Of a stretch of DNA of 64,000 bases, positions 60,133-64,000 are shown one piece after another. Location of the stretch: positions 122,712-186,711 of the forward strand of contig NW_005178996.1 in the NCBI RefSeq assembly GCF_000350225.1. The letters are read 5' to 3'. The DNA comes from Chondrus crispus. Lineage: Eukaryota; Rhodophyta; Florideophyceae; Gigartinales; Gigartinaceae. Position 1 is the first letter of the stretch. Every line of letters begins with the position of its first letter. The position numbers and the translations under genes were made by a program. The notes under the pieces are model-generated. The model was not told the DNA's origin. It was given only the letters and a program-made list of their open reading frames with translations, and did not search any database.

Positions 60133-63100
60133 TAAAAACAAAAAGACAAAAAGAAGCAGTATTCAAGAGAGAACAACGGTAAAGAGTCCGTCAAAGTATG
60201 TACATTCTCACCATACAAGAAGAGAAGAAATACAAAGAGGCAAGCTCTACTAGTATTCAACGGGGAGGTGCAAGATGCAACCGACAATTCCCGTTGCACT
60301 GTTCTAGTAGACAGTGGGTGCGAAGAAATAGTAATATCAAAGGCATATGCAAAGAAATTGAAGTTGAGAAAGGAGAATACTAACCTGAGTGCAGAACTAT
60401 GGGACCGAATACTTGTTCCTATGGAACGGTGTTGCGAGAACCTTATCATACGGATTAGGGAAGCTACCATTACCGTACGGCCATACGTGGTAGACTGGAT
60501 TGCTTACGACTTAATCCTAGGCAAAGCGTGGTTATCCGAAGCCAACCCTTTAATCGATTGGAAAATGAACCGTATGCTCCTTAAACAGGAAGAAAGGTTA
60601 ATAACTCTGGACGCAGAGGCTCATAAGCATGAGGAAGCCCGCCTGACATACATGCTTACGAGTAAACAGTTCGTGAGGTTAGCGAAAAAGCAGAAAAGCA
60701 CCATATATCATGTCGTATTGAAACCTTCTCAAGAGGAAGGAGAAAATACTATGGAGAGTAGTGAAAAGAACGATTACATGAAACAGTTAGACAGACTCCT
60801 GGGAGAATACAGATGCGTATTCCCGCAGGATCTGCCTAAAAGATTGCCTCCGAAAAGATCCGTTGAAATGAGAATAGACTTAGAAATGGATGCAAGACCC
60901 AAAACGGGTCCCATCTATAAACTTTCAAGAAAAGAGCTGGAAGAAATGAAGAACCAGCTAGAAGAAGCCCTTGAAAATGGATTCATACGCCCAAGTATAA
61001 GTCGTTGGGGTAGCCCTGTCCTGTTCACTCCAAAGAAAGACGGTGGCCTAAGAATGTGCATCGATTATCGAGCACTCAACAAACAGACTATTAAGAACCA
61101 AGTACCCTTACCGAAAATCGATGAAGTATGGGATCAAGTAGGAGGATCGAAATACTTCTCCACCATTGATCTAAGATCGGGGTATCATCAAATAAGGTTG
61201 AGGGATGCTGATATTCAAAAGACAGCATTCCGGACTAGATATGGTCAATACGAATACCTAGTAACGCCCTTTGGATTAACAGGGGCTCCAGGATGCCTCC
61301 ACACACTCATGAACAATATCTTCAGACCACACTTACATAAGTTTGTCCTTGTCTACTTAGACGACATTCTTATCTACAGTAAAACGAAAGAGGATCATCT
61401 GAACCATCTTAGGACAATACTGCAAATATTGAAGGAGCATCAACTATACGGAAAGCTTTCAAAGTGTAAATTCCTTTGTCATAATCTTGAGTACCTTGGC
61501 CACATAATAAGTGAGAATGGTATTCAAGTGAACCCAAGGAAGATTGAAGCTGTTCAAAAATGGGAAGCTCCTCGTAATGTAAAGCAAATTCAAAGCTTTC
61601 TTGGTCTTTGTAACTACTACCGGAGATTTGTAAAGGACTTTGCGACGATAGCAACTCCTTTATCTAATCTAACAAGAAAAGGTACACCTTTTCAGTGGGG
61701 GCCATCACAAAAAGGAGCATTTGAAGAACTGAAGAGCAAACTAACAGAGGCTCCCGTACCTCGATACGCAGATCCCAGTTTACCGTATGAAGTAACTTCT
61801 GACGCATCTCAAACAGATGTTGGTGCTGTCTTGACGCAAACTGACGAAACAGGATGCCGCCCAGTAGCATACGCTTCACGGAAACTGAATAAAGCAGAAC
61901 AAGGATACAGTACACATGAAAGGGAACTTCTTGCTATTGTGTACTCTTTACAAACTTAGAGACCATACCTACACGGCTCAAAGTTTAAGATACTGACTGA
62001 CCATCACCCATTGAAATACTTGGATTCACAACGAACCTTATCCCGAAAACAAGCCAGATGGGTTGAATTCATGCAAGAGTTCGACTACCACATTGATTAC
62101 ATCAAGGGAAAGCAGAATACAGTAGCTGATGCATTATCGAGACAGTACTAGGAAGTGCACCAGACATCAGCCAGTGTTGTGAAACAGTTGATAGCATTTA
62201 CACTAGTAAAGGTGGATGAAAATATTCTCAAAAGCCTTGAACGAGAGTACAGAAAGGACCCCGATTTCAAGAATGCGTTTGAAACCCAACCTGCTCCGTT
62301 CAGTAAGAACAAAAACCGCCTTTACTTTGAGAATAGGCTCTGTATTCCGAAAGGAAAGATCAGAGAAATCGTGTTGCACGACAATCACGAATCTCTCTTT
62401 GGTGCACATCGAGGATTCAAAAAGACCTTACAATATGTCAGGAGACATTTATATTGGCCTAGCATGAACAAAGAACTACACGAATACATCAAGACATGCC
62501 CAAAGTGTCAAGAAGCCAAAAGCCTAACCCAGAACAAAGTGGGAAAATTCAGACCATTTCCGCTACCACTAAAGAAATGGGAACAGATATCTATGTACTT
62601 CATATTCGACCTCCCGAGGACAAATACGAACAAAAGTGCTATACTTGTTGTTGTGGACAAACTCTCGAAACACACGCATTTTGTTCCAATTGAATCAAAC
62701 CATACTGCCAAAGATACAGCAGAGGTGTTCTACAACGAGATATACAAACATCACGGTCTTCCAAGAAAGATAATATCAGACCGTGACACAAGATTCACAA
62801 GTACTTTATGGAAGGAAATCATGAAGCTACTACGAGTCAAGTTAAACTTATCAACCGCCTTCCATCCTCAAACTGATGGACAATCAGAAAGGGCATTCAG
62901 AACATTGCAAGAAATGCTACGTTGCTTTGTTAGCTATACGCAAAGAGACTGGAGTAAACACCTACCAGGACTCGAGTTTGCGTACAACAATCACATAAGT
63001 GACACAACCAAACAAACTCCTTTTTTCCTAGAGTATGGCCAGCACCCACTCTCTGTTTCTGACGTCCTCCACTCTGATGGATCAGAAACACCTACTGTGA

Positions 63101-63801
63101 CCACACAAAGGTTTTTGGAGAACATAAGAAGAGCTAATGAAATAGCAAAGCTGTCCATCACAGCTTCGAACGAACGAAACGCCCAACAAGTCAACAAACA
63201 CAGAAGAGATCATTCATTTCACCTAGGAGACCAAGTAATGCTCTCGACGAAGAACTTACCACTCAAGACAGGAAGAAGCAAAAAGTTATCACCGAAGTAC
63301 ATTGGACCATTCGAAGTCATCGACATCCTAGCGTCCGGAAACGCATACAAGTTGCAACTACCAGAGAAATATCAAAACCTTCATCCTACATTCCACATAT
63401 CTCTTCTCAAGCCATACTACAATGATCAACATAGAAGAACTATCGGTCGCGAGTCTGCATTTCAGACCGAAGACAAGATGCCGCCTACAATTGACCTCAT
63501 TTCCCACCGCAACACTCAAGACTTTATCGATTTCTTAGTATCAGAAACTCAGGAAACATACTTCAAGACAAATGGATTGACGAACAAGACCTTCCAAGCC
63601 ACAAGCCTTCTATTCAACGTTACTTCGACTCCATCACCTACTACCCACCTCCAAGCTTATTTGAGGACGAATAACCATCTTAAAGGGGGAGGAGTTGTAA
63701 CGGTTGAAGGACAAGCACAGTATGTATGTCTTTGTAGTTTTACTTTTTATAAACATACTGCTCGTGTCTTTCCCGAATGGACTGACTCCTCCATTCTTTA
63801 A
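60133..63801 (+). pseudogene. gypsy D pol: protease, RT, RNase H, integrase; two stops and D-to-Y change
   Basis: The frame opens after a TAA near 60130; the protease site is VLVDSGCEEIVIS (about 60310). RT: PVLFTPKKDGGLRMCIDYRA, FSTIDLRSGYHQIRLRDADI, FGLTGAPGCLHTLM and the YLDD box at about 61354. RNase H: VTSDASQTDVGAVLTQTDE. TAG at 61957-61959 replaces the Trp expected before RPYLHG. A second TAG is at 62149-62151, after ADALSRQY. Integrase: HRGFKKTLQYVRRHLYWP, CPKCQEAKS, ISDRDTRFTS and HPQTDGQSERAFRT. The first catalytic Asp, expected as MDF, is Tyr (ISMYFIFDLP, about 62594). A typical gypsy C-terminal domain follows (KLSPKYIGPFEVID, HPTFHISLLKPY). The copy cannot integrate itself. Confidence 0.9.
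63682..63695 (+). other. polypurine tract of gypsy D
   Basis: AAAGGGGGAGGAGT directly before TGTAACGG of the 3' LTR. Confidence 0.75.
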
Positions 63802-64000
63802 AAGGATGGCATAGAACTACAACATAATTTCTATGCCATACCTAAAAGAATTGTCAAAGGAGGAGTGCAGTATCCACTAGTACTAAAGAGGATGGTCGGG
63901 GAGATTGAAGGCAAGGACATAAGCGATTGTATGAAGATTAGTTGTAGAGTGAAAGGATAGTTTATCAAAGTCTAGCAGGTACTGTATTGTTCTAAGTTTC
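63696..64000 (+). repeat. 3' LTR of gypsy D, cut by the window end
   Basis: First 305 bp of the LTR, matching 57892-58196 with about ten differences by eye. The pol frame extends into it to 63801. Confidence 0.9.

Larger units (their letters stand above)
57892..64000 (+). mobile_element. Ty3/gypsy retrotransposon D, right end beyond window
   Basis: The LTR start TGTAACGGTTGAAGG appears at 57892 and again at 63696, and the right copy is cut by the window end. The gene order is an extra zinc-finger ORF, gag, then protease-RT-RNase H-integrase, with a polypurine tract at about 63682-63695. I noticed about 10 differences in the 305 bp of LTR that can be compared, so it is not brand new. pol has two nonsense codons and an altered integrase active site, while the zinc-finger ORF and gag are open. 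Confidence 0.9.

Noticed and set aside
51123-64000. Envelope-type gene in copia C or gypsy D that would make them retrovirus-like
   Set aside because: No ORF with signal peptide and membrane span lies between pol and the 3' LTR in either element.

Overview
The window is transposon-dense nuclear DNA from a eukaryote. Host-type genes are short, mostly intron-poor and widely spaced. The rest is Ty1/copia and Ty3/gypsy LTR retrotransposons and PIF/Harbinger-type DNA transposons in several stages of decay. I see no bacterial operons, rRNA or convincing tRNA. The compact intron-poor genes, a zf-4CXXC_R1 protein, an RsmG-type fragment of the kind plastid-bearing lineages carry, and the GC-rich copia/gypsy mix fit a red alga (florideophyte, Chondrus-like). 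That assignment is inference from gene style, not proof.

Layout. 1-2.7 kb: 3' part of a decayed copia element. 4.1-5.0 kb: a host-type secreted or type I membrane protein (minus strand). 5.94-6.51 kb: a 563-bp non-autonomous Harbinger element. 8.6-12.3 kb: a second decayed copia with a 196-base N gap, cut off in its RNase H and abutting a broken HARBI1-like nuclease. 13.6-31.1 kb: an old gypsy element (A; LTRs about 310 bp, target duplication ACAC) split by two later insertions. One is an 11.4-kb chromodomain gypsy (B; 14693-26054, LTRs about 763 bp, duplication CCGAG). The other is a 607-bp solo-LTR-like piece (29653-30259, duplication CATAGG). 31.5-35.3 kb: two decayed copies of one DDE transposase family, converging. 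35.77-45.87 kb: a 10.1-kb Harbinger-type element. 46.5-48.6 kb: a zf-4CXXC_R1 nuclear protein. 51.1-56.3 kb: a very young, intact copia (C; LTRs differ by one base, duplication TATTC). 57.9 kb to the window end: a gypsy element (D) with an unusual extra zinc-finger ORF before gag.

The most interesting unit is 35773-45867. Both ends match the two ends of the small 563-bp element at 5944-6506, and it is flanked by a 3-bp TCA duplication. It has a DDE transposase near one end and an opposite-strand SAP/coiled-coil protein at the other. About 6 kb between them holds an intact 474-aa membrane-protein gene and fragments of unrelated genes: RsmG, a BTB-BACK protein, a MER3/HFM1 helicase with an apparent intron, and Ser/Thr/Pro-rich surface proteins with a transmembrane segment. 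I read it as a gene-capturing Harbinger element. Also notable are an antisense ORF region in gypsy B, a double C2H2 zinc-finger ORF without any ATG in gypsy D, and a gag zinc knuckle in D whose third and fourth ligands are swapped.

The ages are consistent. A's LTRs are clearly diverged, B's differ at roughly 2 percent by eye, and C's are almost identical.
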